A stretch of DNA of 64,000 nt from Streptomyces hygroscopicus subsp. hygroscopicus (GTDB taxonomy: Bacteria; Actinomycetota; Actinomycetes; Streptomycetales; Streptomycetaceae), in the NCBI RefSeq assembly GCF_030269125.1, contig NZ_BSSM01000002.1, forward strand, positions 186,001-250,000. Reading direction: 5' to 3'. The position numbers and the translations under genes were made by a program. Positions 1 to 7,290 of this stretch are shown in pieces. The notes beneath the pieces were generated by a model that searched no databases, was not told where the DNA came from, and worked only from the letters and a program-made list of their open reading frames with translations. The stretch's first letter is position 1; every line of letters starts with the position of its first letter.

Positions 1-365
1 GGCGTGCTGCGCAGCAGGGCCGCCGCGTGGGCCAGCACGATCGGGTCGTTGTCGCAGTAGACGACCCGCGCGTCGGGCGCGATCTCCTGGGCGACCTGGT
101 GCAGGTTCGGCTCGGTCGGTATGCCGGTGCCGATGTCCAGGAACTGCCGTACGCCCTGCTGGGCCAGCCACCTGGTGGCGCGGTGCATGAAGGCGCGGTT
201 GACCCGGGCCATGACCGGCACCCGGGGTTCGAGGGCCAGCATCTGGCGGCCCATCTCCTCGTCGACGGGGTAGTTGTCCTTGCCCCCGAGGTACCAGTCG
301 TACATCCGAGCGGGATGCGGTTTGCTGGTGTCGATCTCTACGGCCGTCGGGTCCTGCCCGCTCAT
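1..365 (-). CDS. SAV2177-type SAM-dependent methyltransferase, N-terminal part (runs off window)
   Basis: The start codon ATG is at 365-363 and the gene continues past base 1, so only about 121 residues are present. The protein begins MSGQDPTAVEIDTSKPHPAR and continues with a conserved RMYDWYLGGKDNYPVD stretch, then FLDIGTGIPTEPNLHQVA, which is the glycine-rich SAM-binding loop, and VVYCDNDPIVLAHA with an acidic residue that would bind the SAM ribose. This matches the actinobacterial S-adenosyl methyltransferase family typified by SAV2177 (Pfam Methyltransf_19). The substrate of this family is generally not known. It lies just downstream of the XRE/DUF397 pair on the same strand, a common neighbourhood in Streptomyces. 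Confidence 0.88.
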   Translation of the reverse strand, partial: MSGQDPTAVEIDTSKPHPARMYDWYLGGKDNYPVDEEMGRQMLALEPRVPVMARVNRAFMHRATRWLAQQGVRQFLDIGTGIPTEPNLHQVAQEIAPDARVVYCDNDPIVLAHAAALLRST

Positions 366-454
366 GCGGCACTCCGTAAACGTCTGCGGTGATGGATTGT
401 CAAGTCTGGTTTCAAGCTGAGAAGTCGAGCAAGTAACAACACAGGCGACACGTG

Positions 455-709
455 TCAGGAAAGCAGGAAGTCGGCCTCCCCCGCCTTGGCGCCTTCTATG
501 AAGGCGGTCATCTCGTCCGTGGTGTAGATCAGGGCGGGCCCGTCGGGATCGGTGGACTGACGTACGGCGATGCGGCCGTCGGCCAGTTTCATGGCCTCCA
601 GGCAGTTGCCGCCGTTGCCGCCGCTCCAGGGCTTGTGCCAGCCCTCGCTGCCCAGCTCCCTCGCGGGCATGCCGTTGTAGACGCGGGCACGCGACTTGAT
701 GTGTTTCAT
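455..709 (-). CDS. DUF397 small protein of a WhiJ-like locus
   Basis: This 84-residue protein carries the DUF397 pattern: W near residue 24 followed by GNGGNCLEA, then a V-R-x-S segment (IAVRQSTDPDGPALIYTTDE) and a short acidic tail. The start ATG at 709-707 directly abuts the TGA stop (712-710) of the XRE regulator, with AAGGAG about 6 nt upstream, so the two are translationally coupled. In Streptomyces, DUF397 proteins pair with XRE/DUF5753 regulators (the whiJ and abaA-type loci) and are thought to modulate them, possibly by direct binding. No catalytic residues are visible. The family call is firm; the molecular role is inferred. Confidence 0.93.
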   Translation of the reverse strand: MKHIKSRARVYNGMPARELGSEGWHKPWSGGNGGNCLEAMKLADGRIAVRQSTDPDGPALIYTTDEMTAFIEGAKAGEADFLLS

Positions 710-1570
710 TCACAGCTCCTTGCAAAGATCCCGGAGGATCTCTTTGGTGCGTTGCGCCGTGGCGGCCTGCGCCGCCATGCGGTCCATGACCTCGAGGTGG
801 GTCGCCACCTCGGCGCGCGCGTCGAGATAGACGGCGCCGGTCAGGTACTCGCTGTAGACCATGTCCGGCAGTTCTGACATGGCGAATCGGAACAGCACGA
901 AGGGCCCGTACGTCCCCGGGTGCGGGCCGTTCTCGAACGGAGCGATCTGGAGCGTCACGTTCGGCAGGCTCGCGGCCTCGATGAGCCGCTGGAGCTGGGC
1001 GCGCATCACCTCGGGGCCGCCGACGGGGCGGCGCAGGGCGGTCTCGTCCATCACGACCCAGAACCGGGGCGCGTCAGGGCGGGTGAGCAGCTGCTGGCGC
1101 TGCATGCGCAGCGCGACATGGCGCTCGATGTCGTCCGGGCTGGTCTGGCCGATCGCCCCGGACCGGAGCACCCCGCGCGCGTAGTCCTCGGTCTGGAGCA
1201 GTCCGGGGACGAAGTGCGGCTCGTAGGAGCGGATGAGGCTCGCGGCGCCCTCCAGGCTGACGTACATGGAGAACCAGCCCGGCAGGATGTCGTGGAAACG
1301 CTGCCACCAGCCGGGGCGGTTGGCCTCCTCGGCCAGCTGGACGAAGGCCTCGGCCTCGTCCTCCGGGACGCCGTACGCCTTCAGCAGCAGCTGGAGGTAG
1401 GGGATCTTGAACCCGACCTCGGCCATCTCCATACGGCGGACGGTCGCGGGGGCGACGCGCAGTATCCGGGCGGCGTCCTCGCGCTTCAGTCCGGCGCGCT
1501 CCCGCAGGTCCAGCAGGCGTCGTCCGAGGACCACCTGACCCACCGTCGGCGCGGACCGCGGCTCGCTCAC
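710..1570 (-). CDS. XRE-family regulator with DUF5753 (WhiJ-like)
   Basis: The protein has 286 residues from GTG at 1570-1568, preceded by a GGTGGGAG ribosome-binding site. An N-terminal helix-turn-helix (about residues 12-65, LLDLRERAGLKREDAARIL then VAPATVRRMEMAEVGFKIP) is followed by the DUF5753 region (about 100-275) with the typical YEPHFVPGLLQTEDYAR and MDETALRRPVGG segments. This is the WhiJ architecture of Streptomyces developmental regulators. The gene is followed without a gap by DUF397 and is divergent from an RsbW-like ATPase, which completes the usual set. A perfect 7-bp inverted repeat at 1736-1756 lies upstream and is a likely operator. Target genes cannot be read from the sequence. 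Confidence 0.93.
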   Translation of the reverse strand: MSEPRSAPTVGQVVLGRRLLDLRERAGLKREDAARILRVAPATVRRMEMAEVGFKIPYLQLLLKAYGVPEDEAEAFVQLAEEANRPGWWQRFHDILPGWFSMYVSLEGAASLIRSYEPHFVPGLLQTEDYARGVLRSGAIGQTSPDDIERHVALRMQRQQLLTRPDAPRFWVVMDETALRRPVGGPEVMRAQLQRLIEAASLPNVTLQIAPFENGPHPGTYGPFVLFRFAMSELPDMVYSEYLTGAVYLDARAEVATHLEVMDRMAAQAATAQRTKEILRDLCKEL

Positions 1571-1735
1571 GCTCCCACCTCCACCGAAAGCCTTCACCGA
1601 AAGGAACCCTGACAGCCCTGCGGCGCCGTTCGAAGGCTCATCGGAAGACCGGGTCGGACCTCCGATGGACCCAATTGGCGCCGCTCGACGTGCTGTTGCG
1701 AGCAGTGTGCCACGGCGTCTGACCGAGTCACACCG

Positions 1736-1756
1736 CACTCTGCAATTTTCAGAGTG
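1736..1756. promoter_or_regulatory. Inverted repeat, candidate operator between divergent WhiJ-like arms
   Basis: CACTCTG (1736-1742) and CAGAGTG (1750-1756) form a perfect 7-bp inverted repeat around a 7-nt AT-rich spacer. A second small palindrome, CTTGCCAAG, follows at 1760-1768. Both sit between the XRE regulator (leftward) and the ATPase gene (rightward). The position and symmetry suit binding by a dimeric helix-turn-helix protein, most simply the adjacent WhiJ-like regulator. This is inference; the repeat itself is directly visible. Confidence 0.55.
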
Positions 1757-1787
1757 ACCCTTGCCAAGTGTCCACGGCGGGGCGATA

Positions 1788-2615
1788 GTGGCAGGCGTGA
1801 TTCCGTCCGCGCCCTTAGGAACAGACGCCGCCGCAGACCGCCCCGGTCGCGGCGCCACCGCGACGGTGCCCCCCATGGGCGGTGCCGCCGTCGAGCGCCG
1901 GTTCCGCTTCGAGCTGGCCGCACATCCGGGTTCCGTCTCCCGGGCGCGGCGCCTGGCACATGCCCGGCTGACCGGCTGGTCGGTGTGCGCGGACACCTGT
2001 GACAGCGCGGCCCTGGTCGTGTCGGAGCTGGTCACCAACGCGATCGTGCACACCGCGAGCACGCGGGTCGTGTGCGAGTTGCACGACCACGACGACCTGG
2101 TGCGCATCGCCGTGCGCGACGAGGGCTGCGCCCCCGGCGAACCCCACCCGTCCCCGCAGCGCCCCGACGAGGAGCACGGGAGGGGGTTGCTCCTCGTCGA
2201 GGCGCTGTGCCGGTCCTGGGGCGCGCAGGAGTACGGCTCCGGGCTGCTGGTCTGGGCCGAGCTGGCCCGCCGCGGCGAGGCGGCCCCCGGGTGCGCCGAG
2301 CCGCGCGACGACCTCGGCTGGGGTGCCGCCCGCCCCAAGCCGGACCAGCCGGACGGCACGGGCGACGGCGAACCCGTCGAGGACCACGACATGGACCACG
2401 GCGCGGACCGCGGCACGGGCGCCGGCCGGCTCTGGAACACGCTGGAGCAGCCCGCGCACCGGGTACCGGCGCAACACCCTTCGTACGAGGCGTCCGGCCG
2501 GCCCCCGCTGCGGGGTCCTGACCACCGGCACTCCGGAACGCAGGAGCGGTACGGCGTCCCGGAGTGCCGGCCGCACCGGGCCCCCGAGCAGCGCCTCGGC
2601 CGGGAGCGGCCGTGA
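1788..2615 (+). CDS. RsbW/SpoIIAB-like ATP-binding (anti-sigma-type) protein
   Basis: The 275-residue protein contains a GHKL ATPase fold: VVSELVTNAIVHT supplies the N box, VRDEGCAPGEP the G1-like box and EEHGRGLLLVEALC the G2-like box. This is the anti-sigma-factor/serine kinase fold typical of the numerous Streptomyces RsbW-like proteins. The C-terminal third (after about residue 170) is low-complexity, hydrophilic and probably disordered. Start choice is uncertain: GTG 1788 is used here, GTG 1797 and ATG 1875 are alternatives. With either GTG, the seventh codon after 1797 is TTA (1815-1817), which would make translation depend on the bldA tRNA. It overlaps the next gene by 4 bp (GTGA). Confidence 0.85.
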   Translation: MAGVIPSAPLGTDAAADRPGRGATATVPPMGGAAVERRFRFELAAHPGSVSRARRLAHARLTGWSVCADTCDSAALVVSELVTNAIVHTASTRVVCELHDHDDLVRIAVRDEGCAPGEPHPSPQRPDEEHGRGLLLVEALCRSWGAQEYGSGLLVWAELARRGEAAPGCAEPRDDLGWGAARPKPDQPDGTGDGEPVEDHDMDHGADRGTGAGRLWNTLEQPAHRVPAQHPSYEASGRPPLRGPDHRHSGTQERYGVPECRPHRAPEQRLGRERP

Positions 2616-3103
2616 CCGGCGCGACGGGCCGGGGGCGGCACGACGCCCGGGGTTCCGGCAGGCGCCTCGACGTCCGTTCGGAGACCGCCGGGTCCGAACG
2701 GGCGCTGGGGATGGACACCCTGGTGCGGTTGCAGCGCCGGCGACCGGCCGCGGCCCCGCTGCACCGCCTCCAGGTGCCGGACGGCATGACGGTGCCGCTC
2801 GGCTGTGACGCCGTGGGCGTGCCCGACCGGCTCGGGCCGCTCGTCGTGTCGCGGCTGCCGCGGCTGGGATGCGTGTACGCCGACGACGCGCACTGGTGGT
2901 GGATCGTCCCGTCGGACTCCGACTACGCGCTCCCCTGGCCGGCGCCCGCGCAGTACGCGCCGGGTGCCCTCATCAAGGGTGCCGCCCGGCTGGTCCACCG
3001 CCCCGGGGGCACGGTGCCGTACACCCCGCCGATCCCCCTCTACCTGGCGCTGTGCCGGGCGACGGGCACGACCCCGGACTGGTCGCGCACCATCACGGCG
3101 TAG
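2612..3103 (+). CDS. Conserved Streptomyces-type hypothetical protein
   Basis: I do not recognise a named family. The 163-residue protein starts at GTG 2612 inside the stop of the upstream ATPase (GTGA overlap) with GGGAG 7 nt upstream, so the two are probably co-translated. The first 35 residues are basic and low-complexity; the rest is compact, with a striking DDAHWWWIVPSDSDYALPWP segment, a PRLGCVY strand and a C-terminal TPPIPLYLALCRATGTTPDW. There is no signal peptide or membrane segment. ATG 2711 (MDTLVRLQ) is an alternative start that would remove the disordered part. Coupling to the RsbW-like protein suggests a role in the same regulatory locus, but no function is visible. Confidence 0.8.
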   Translation: MTGATGRGRHDARGSGRRLDVRSETAGSERALGMDTLVRLQRRRPAAAPLHRLQVPDGMTVPLGCDAVGVPDRLGPLVVSRLPRLGCVYADDAHWWWIVPSDSDYALPWPAPAQYAPGALIKGAARLVHRPGGTVPYTPPIPLYLALCRATGTTPDWSRTITA

Positions 3104-3126
3104 AACCCGCCGTCACCGGGCCGGGG

Positions 3127-3303
3127 TCACTCGGCCGCCTCGCTCCCCCGCACGATCACCAGGAACGTGTCCGTCGCGAGGTCCATGACGACCTCGGCGG
3201 GCAGGCCCTCCAGACGGCGCGCGTGCGCGAACTCCTCCGCGGGCCACGATCCGCGCGGGCCCCCGGCGGGAAAGCGCTCGAGCACCGTTCGCCCGTTCAC
3301 CAT
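3127..3303 (-). CDS. Small hypothetical protein, 58 aa
   Basis: ATG at 3303-3301 is preceded by GGAGGT with 6 nt spacing, an excellent ribosome-binding site, which is the main support for this short gene. The product starts MVNGRTVLERFPAGGPRGSW and ends with LATDTFLVIVRGSEAAE, an amphipathic strand pattern without a membrane segment. Codon use is normal for the region (GC-rich third positions). It lies convergent to the preceding operon and upstream of a decayed DUF899 gene. No function is recognised. Confidence 0.7.
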   Translation of the reverse strand: MVNGRTVLERFPAGGPRGSWPAEEFAHARRLEGLPAEVVMDLATDTFLVIVRGSEAAE

Positions 3304-3337
3304 CGCGCACCTCCAGAAAGCGTCGTCCTGCTAGGAG

Positions 3338-3644
3338 TCAACGCTCCGGAGGGGCCGAACGCCTCGTCCAGTGACCCGACTGAGACACACCCGACGCAGA
3401 CTTGGCACATACCGTGACGACTCGGTCACGCAGTGACAGGAGTCGCACCGTCCAGAAAAGATCGAGGAGTGCGGCCCTGCCGTCGCCGCCCTCGAAGAGG
3501 CACTCGGGGTCGATTTCGGCCATGGGCAGCCGCCACCGCTCGGCGCCGAGGGCCGCGCGCCCGTCCGACCGGCTCCTCCCGGCACCGCAAGTCCTCGCGC
3601 GCGGCGCGCCACTGCTCGCGCGAGACGGTCTCCGGTAGCGACAT
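3338..3644 (-). pseudogene. Decayed DUF899 (thioredoxin-like) gene remnant
   Basis: From ATG 3644-3642 (GGAGGG 6 nt upstream) the frame reads MSLPETVSREQWRAARE, the typical start of DUF899 thioredoxin-fold proteins. After about 24 residues the similarity jumps to another frame, where ERWRLPMAEIDPECLFEG and DGRAALLDLFW continue the family pattern up to about 3452. The rest of the roughly 220-residue family, including the Cys-containing core, is missing; the second frame then runs as unrelated sequence to 3340-3338. A frameshift plus a 3' deletion explains this. The intact ribosome-binding site suggests loss is fairly recent. Confidence 0.68.
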
Positions 3645-3762
3645 GGGCCCTCCTGTCCGACGGTCGGTTCGGGGTGGTGACCCGTGTCGGACGCCGAACT
3701 CATCACCGTGGGCGGGGATTTCTCCACGGGGTTTACGACGGCGGCGTTCACCAAGGCGGTGT

Positions 3763-4554
3763 TCACGAAGGCGGGGGCAGCGCGCCGGCGACGATCTCCT
3801 CGGCCCTGGTGACGGCCGCGACCAGGGCGTCGGGCGTGGCCCGCAGGCCGGCCGTCAGCGTGTCGAACTCCCGCAGTGCGGCCCGCTCCAGCAGCCGTTT
3901 CTCGTTGGTGACCCACTCACCGCGGGCCGCGAGTACCGCGTGGGCCGCCTGCGTCGCGGCGGTGGCGAGGGCACCCGCGGTCTCCGTGAGGCGGCCCTGG
4001 GGCGCGTGGTTGGCCTTGGCGTAGCCGAGGGTGGCGCGGGCGGTGCCGCCCCAGCGCTCGGCGGCGGTACGGCGCAGCCGCTCGGGATAGCCGGCCGGGC
4101 GGGGCGGTTCGCCGCGGAGCACCTGGTTGAGGGCGAGTTCGGCGACGACCAGGTAGGTGGGTATGCCGGCGAGATGGAACAGCAGCGGCTCCACCCGGAA
4201 CCGTCCCTGCTCCGCCTCGGCCAACTCGTGTTCCACGACGTCCAGATCGCGGTAGTGCACATCGACGCGCCGCCCCTCGACGGTCAGCCAGGCACCGCCG
4301 TTGAAGACGCCGCCGCCCCAGCCGCCGATCTCTGAGACCTCGCCGGGCCAGCCGAGGGCGCGCAGGTCGGCCGGGTCGAAGGGGCCGCGGTAGTAGACGG
4401 CGAGGTCCCAGTCGCTGTCCGGGCGGTGGGTGCCCTGCGCCCGGGAGCCGCCGAGGGCCACCGCGCGGACGGTGGGGAGCGCGGCGAGCCGGTCGGCGGT
4501 GGCGGAGAGGAAGTCCGGGTCGGAGAGGTGAGGCATGGGACCAGCCTGCGTCAT
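3763..4554 (-). CDS. Nucleotidyltransferase-fold protein (Pol beta/kanamycin-type)
   Basis: The 263-residue protein has the nucleotidyltransferase signature VRAVALGGSRAQGTHRPDSD followed by WDLAVYY: GGS with two metal-binding aspartates (DSDWD) at about residues 36-51, and a third carboxylate in the RRVDVHYRDLD strand (about residue 97). The C-terminal half is helical, as in MNT/HEPN-like or streptomycin-adenylyltransferase-like proteins. Such proteins transfer an NMP to a small molecule or protein; the substrate here is unknown. The start is ATG 4554 or ATG 4536; neither has a strong ribosome-binding site. It stands alone, convergent to nothing obvious, and divergent from ridA. Confidence 0.85.
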   Translation of the reverse strand: MTQAGPMPHLSDPDFLSATADRLAALPTVRAVALGGSRAQGTHRPDSDWDLAVYYRGPFDPADLRALGWPGEVSEIGGWGGGVFNGGAWLTVEGRRVDVHYRDLDVVEHELAEAEQGRFRVEPLLFHLAGIPTYLVVAELALNQVLRGEPPRPAGYPERLRRTAAERWGGTARATLGYAKANHAPQGRLTETAGALATAATQAAHAVLAARGEWVTNEKRLLERAALREFDTLTAGLRATPDALVAAVTRAEEIVAGALPPPS

Positions 4555-4676
4555 GGGCGGGGGTCGGCTCCCGGTTTCGTCCGTGTCCCTGGGGGGCCGG
4601 GAAATCGGGGTGCGCGCGCGCCGGGCGGGGGCGGATGATCGGGAGGTTGTCCGCTGACCGTCGTAGGAGCAGGTCC

Positions 4677-5186
4677 ATGATCCAGCGTGTCACCGTCCCC
4701 GCCCTTTTCCCGCCGCCCGCCTACTCCCACGCCTCCGTCGTCGAGGCGGGCACGAAGCTCGCGTTCCTCGCCGGGGCCGTGCCGCTCGACGAACGCGGCG
4801 AGATCGTCGGTCCGGGCGACCCGGTGCGCCAGGCCGAGCGGGTGATCGCCAATCTGCGCGCCCAGCTCCAGGCCGTGGGAAGCGATCTGGCGCATGTGCT
4901 CACCACGGAGGTGTACGTGGTGAGCACCGAGCCGGCGACGCTGTCCGCGGTCTGGGAGGTCGTGGAGAACTCGGGCCTGAGCGAGGGGCCGCACTCCTCC
5001 ACCCTGCTCGGGGTCGCCTGCCTCGGATACACCGGGCAGCTGGTGGAGATCACCGCGACGGCGGTGGTACCGGACGACCGGGAGGACGCGGGGAGCACAG
5101 GGGACGCCAGGGACGGCGGGGACGGCGGGGACGGCGGGGACACAAGGAATGCAGGGGGCGCAGCGGACGCAGGGGTACGACGGTGA
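4677..5186 (+). CDS. RidA/YjgF-family protein with repetitive C-terminal tail
   Basis: ATG 4677 follows AGGAG by 7 nt. Residues 1-125 are a RidA-like domain (SHASVVEAGTKLAFLAGAVP, VIANLRAQLQAVGSDLAHV, and a C-terminal LVEITATAVVP strand). RidA proteins deaminate reactive enamine/imine intermediates from PLP enzymes; this one belongs to a divergent branch because the canonical IRVE-type arginine region is altered, so activity is not assured. The last 35 residues (DDREDAG onward) are Gly/Asp-rich and encoded by a tandem GGCGGGGAC repeat near 5113-5140, probably a disordered tail. It overlaps the following acetyltransferase gene by 4 bp. Confidence 0.85.
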   Translation: MIQRVTVPALFPPPAYSHASVVEAGTKLAFLAGAVPLDERGEIVGPGDPVRQAERVIANLRAQLQAVGSDLAHVLTTEVYVVSTEPATLSAVWEVVENSGLSEGPHSSTLLGVACLGYTGQLVEITATAVVPDDREDAGSTGDARDGGDGGDGGDTRNAGGAADAGVRR

Positions 5187-5635
5187 CCGGCGTCGTCCTC
5201 CGGCGGGCGCGGGCGGCCGACGCGCGGGCCGCCGCCGATGTCTGGCTGCGCTCCTTCGCCGCCGCGCTGCCCACGGTGGTCCGGCCGCGCACCGACGGCG
5301 ACGTGCGCGACTACTTCCGGGACGTCGTCGTGCCGCTGCGGGAGACCTGGGTGGCGGAGACGGACGAGGGGCGGGTCGTCGGGGTGATGGTGCTCGACGG
5401 GAAACTGCTGTCCCAGCTGTACCTGGAGCCGCGGTGGCGGGGGCGGGGGCTCGGGGACCGGTTCGTCGCGCTGGCCAAGGAGCGCAGTCCCGAGGGTCTG
5501 ACCCTGTGGACCTTCCAGGTCAACAGACCAGCGCACCGCTTCTACGAACGGCACGGTTTCACCGTCGCCGAGTCCACGGACGGCAGCGGCAACGAGGAAC
5601 GGGAGCCGGATGTGCGGTACGTCTGGCGGCCCTGA
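5183..5635 (+). CDS. GNAT-family N-acetyltransferase
   Basis: The 150-residue protein is a single GNAT domain. It has an N-terminal VVLRRARAADARAAADVW strand-helix, a central VVGVMVLDGKLLSQLYLEP strand pair, the acetyl-CoA pyrophosphate loop RWRGRGLGDRFVALAKE (matching Q/R-x-x-G-x-G/A) and a C-terminal RFYERHGFTVAEST. Start GTG 5183 overlaps the stop of the ridA-like gene (GTGA), so the two are co-translated. The acceptor substrate is unknown. There is no sign of regulation beyond operon coupling. Confidence 0.92.
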   Translation: MTGVVLRRARAADARAAADVWLRSFAAALPTVVRPRTDGDVRDYFRDVVVPLRETWVAETDEGRVVGVMVLDGKLLSQLYLEPRWRGRGLGDRFVALAKERSPEGLTLWTFQVNRPAHRFYERHGFTVAESTDGSGNEEREPDVRYVWRP

Positions 5636-5713
5636 TCCGGCGCGCTCCGGCACACCAGGCGCCCGAGCCGGGAACCCGAGCCACGAACGGGTGGCAGGGC
5701 CGCCCGGGGCGGC

Positions 5714-6415
5714 TCAGGAGGCCGGTAGCCCGGCGGTGCGTGCCGCCGCGCGCAGCACCTCGCGCAGCATCTCGGGGGTGAGCCGGCCGGTGAAGGTGTT
5801 GCGCTGGCTGACGTGGAAGCAGCCGAAGAGTTCCAGGCCGTCGAGCGCGACGCGGGTGCCGTGGGCGAAGGCCGGACGGGGGCGCGGCACGGTCCAGCCG
5901 GCCTCGGCGAACGCGGGCAGTGCCGCCTGCCAGCCGAAGGCGCCGAGGACCACGACGGCCCGCAGCGTCGGACGCAGCAGCCTCAGCTCCTGGACCAGCC
6001 AGGGGCGGCAGGTGTCGCGCTCGCCGGGTGTCGGCTTGTTGGCGGGCGGCGCGCAGTGCACGGGGGCGGTGACCCGGACCCCGTACAGCTCCAGGCCGTC
6101 GTCGACGCGGACCGAGGTGGGCCGGTCGGCGAGCCCCACGTCGTACAGCGCCTGGTACAGCACATCGCCCGAACGGTCGCCGGTGAACATGCGTCCGGTG
6201 CGGTTGCCGCCGTGCGCGGCCGGGGCCAGGCCGATGATCAGCAGCCGGGCGTCGGCGGGGCCGAAGCCGGGTACCGGGCGGCCCCAGTACGTCCAGTCCG
6301 CGAACGCGGCCCTCTTGGTCCGCGCCACCTCCTCGCGCCACTCCACCAGCCGGGGGCAGGCCCGGCAGCCCGTGACCCGCCGGTCCAGCCGGGCAAGGGG
6401 GCTGCTCTCGTCCAT
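5714..6415 (-). CDS. udgB: Family 5 (UdgB-type) uracil-DNA glycosylase, Fe-S
   Basis: The 233-residue protein carries the family 5 UDG motif GLAPAAHGGNRTGRMFTGD (residues 62-80), which forms the uracil-binding and active-site region, and a late HVSQRNTFTGRLT motif holding the catalytic-side histidine. Four cysteines (17, 20, 121, 136) are placed as expected for the 4Fe-4S cluster. Family 5 enzymes lack the usual active-site polar residue and remove uracil, hypoxanthine and similar lesions from DNA, which suits a high-GC genome prone to cytosine deamination. It is monocistronic and convergent with the acetyltransferase gene. Confidence 0.93.
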   Translation of the reverse strand: MDESSPLARLDRRVTGCRACPRLVEWREEVARTKRAAFADWTYWGRPVPGFGPADARLLIIGLAPAAHGGNRTGRMFTGDRSGDVLYQALYDVGLADRPTSVRVDDGLELYGVRVTAPVHCAPPANKPTPGERDTCRPWLVQELRLLRPTLRAVVVLGAFGWQAALPAFAEAGWTVPRPRPAFAHGTRVALDGLELFGCFHVSQRNTFTGRLTPEMLREVLRAAARTAGLPAS

Positions 6416-6592
6416 GGGGCCACCGTATGCCCAGGGCGGGGCCGCTCATGCCCATGGCCGGCCGCCGCGTGGCCGGCCTCCGGGACGACAGCCCCTCCCC
6501 GTCCCCGGGGACGGGGCCTCCCTTCCCCGGGTCCCCGCCCGTCCCCGGAAAACGGCTCCGGCTCACCCGGCCCGGGGAGTTAGGGTCGGGAC

Positions 6593-7165
6593 ATGGCTTC
6601 CGAGGATGCGGACGAGAACGTGAACCGTGGCACCGGCGGGACGGGCGGGACGGATCCCACCGGGAGCGCCGACGACGCCGTGGCCCCGGCCGACGGGCCG
6701 GTCGATCCCGGGGTGGCCGCCGCCGAGGCCGCTGGGCCGGGCAACGGCGAGACGGTCCGGGTCGACAGCTGGATCTGGGCCGTACGACTGATCAAGACGC
6801 GTTCCCTCGGTGCCGCCGCCTGCCGTGGAGGTCATGTGCATGTGAACGGTGAGCGGGTGAAGCCGGCGTACTCGGTGCGGGTGGGCGACGAGGTGCGGCT
6901 GCGGCACGAGGGCCGGGAGCGGGTGGTGATCGTCAAGCGCCTCATCCGCAAGCGGGTCGGCGCGCCCGTGGCCGTGCAGTGCTACATCGACAACTCCCCT
7001 CCGCCGCCGCCCCGCGAGGCGATCGCCCCCGCCGGTCTCCGCGACCGCGGCACCGGCCGCCCCACCAAGCGCGACCGCCGAGACATGGAACGCCTGCGCG
7101 GCCTCAAGCCGCCGGGGTTCAGCAGCGGCATGAGCGGGCAGGAGGGGCGGCCCCGGGGACGCTGA
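6593..7165 (+). CDS. S4-domain RNA-binding protein (Hsp15-like)
   Basis: The 190-residue protein has an acidic, Gly/Ala-rich N-terminal extension (about residues 1-55) followed by an S4 domain (about 57-120: VRVDSWIWAVRLIKTRSLGA, CRGGHVHVNGERVKPAYSVR, GDEVRL) and a basic tail (TGRPTKRDRRDMERLRG) typical of the Hsp15/RqcH-partner group. These proteins bind structured RNA and stalled 50S subunits in ribosome rescue. Start ATG 6593 has only a weak GGG-rich ribosome-binding site. The long acidic N-terminal extension is seen in actinobacterial homologues. The exact RNA target is not visible. Confidence 0.92.
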   Translation: MASEDADENVNRGTGGTGGTDPTGSADDAVAPADGPVDPGVAAAEAAGPGNGETVRVDSWIWAVRLIKTRSLGAAACRGGHVHVNGERVKPAYSVRVGDEVRLRHEGRERVVIVKRLIRKRVGAPVAVQCYIDNSPPPPPREAIAPAGLRDRGTGRPTKRDRRDMERLRGLKPPGFSSGMSGQEGRPRGR

Positions 7166-7290
7166 CGGGCGCGGACGCGGCCTCCTGAGCGGTCTCACGC
7201 TCCCTCCGGCCAGGGCGACCGGGCCGTCTTCGGTGGCCCGGCCCCCGGCCGGCACCTCGCCGCTCCCCGCCCGCCACGCCCGCACGGCGT

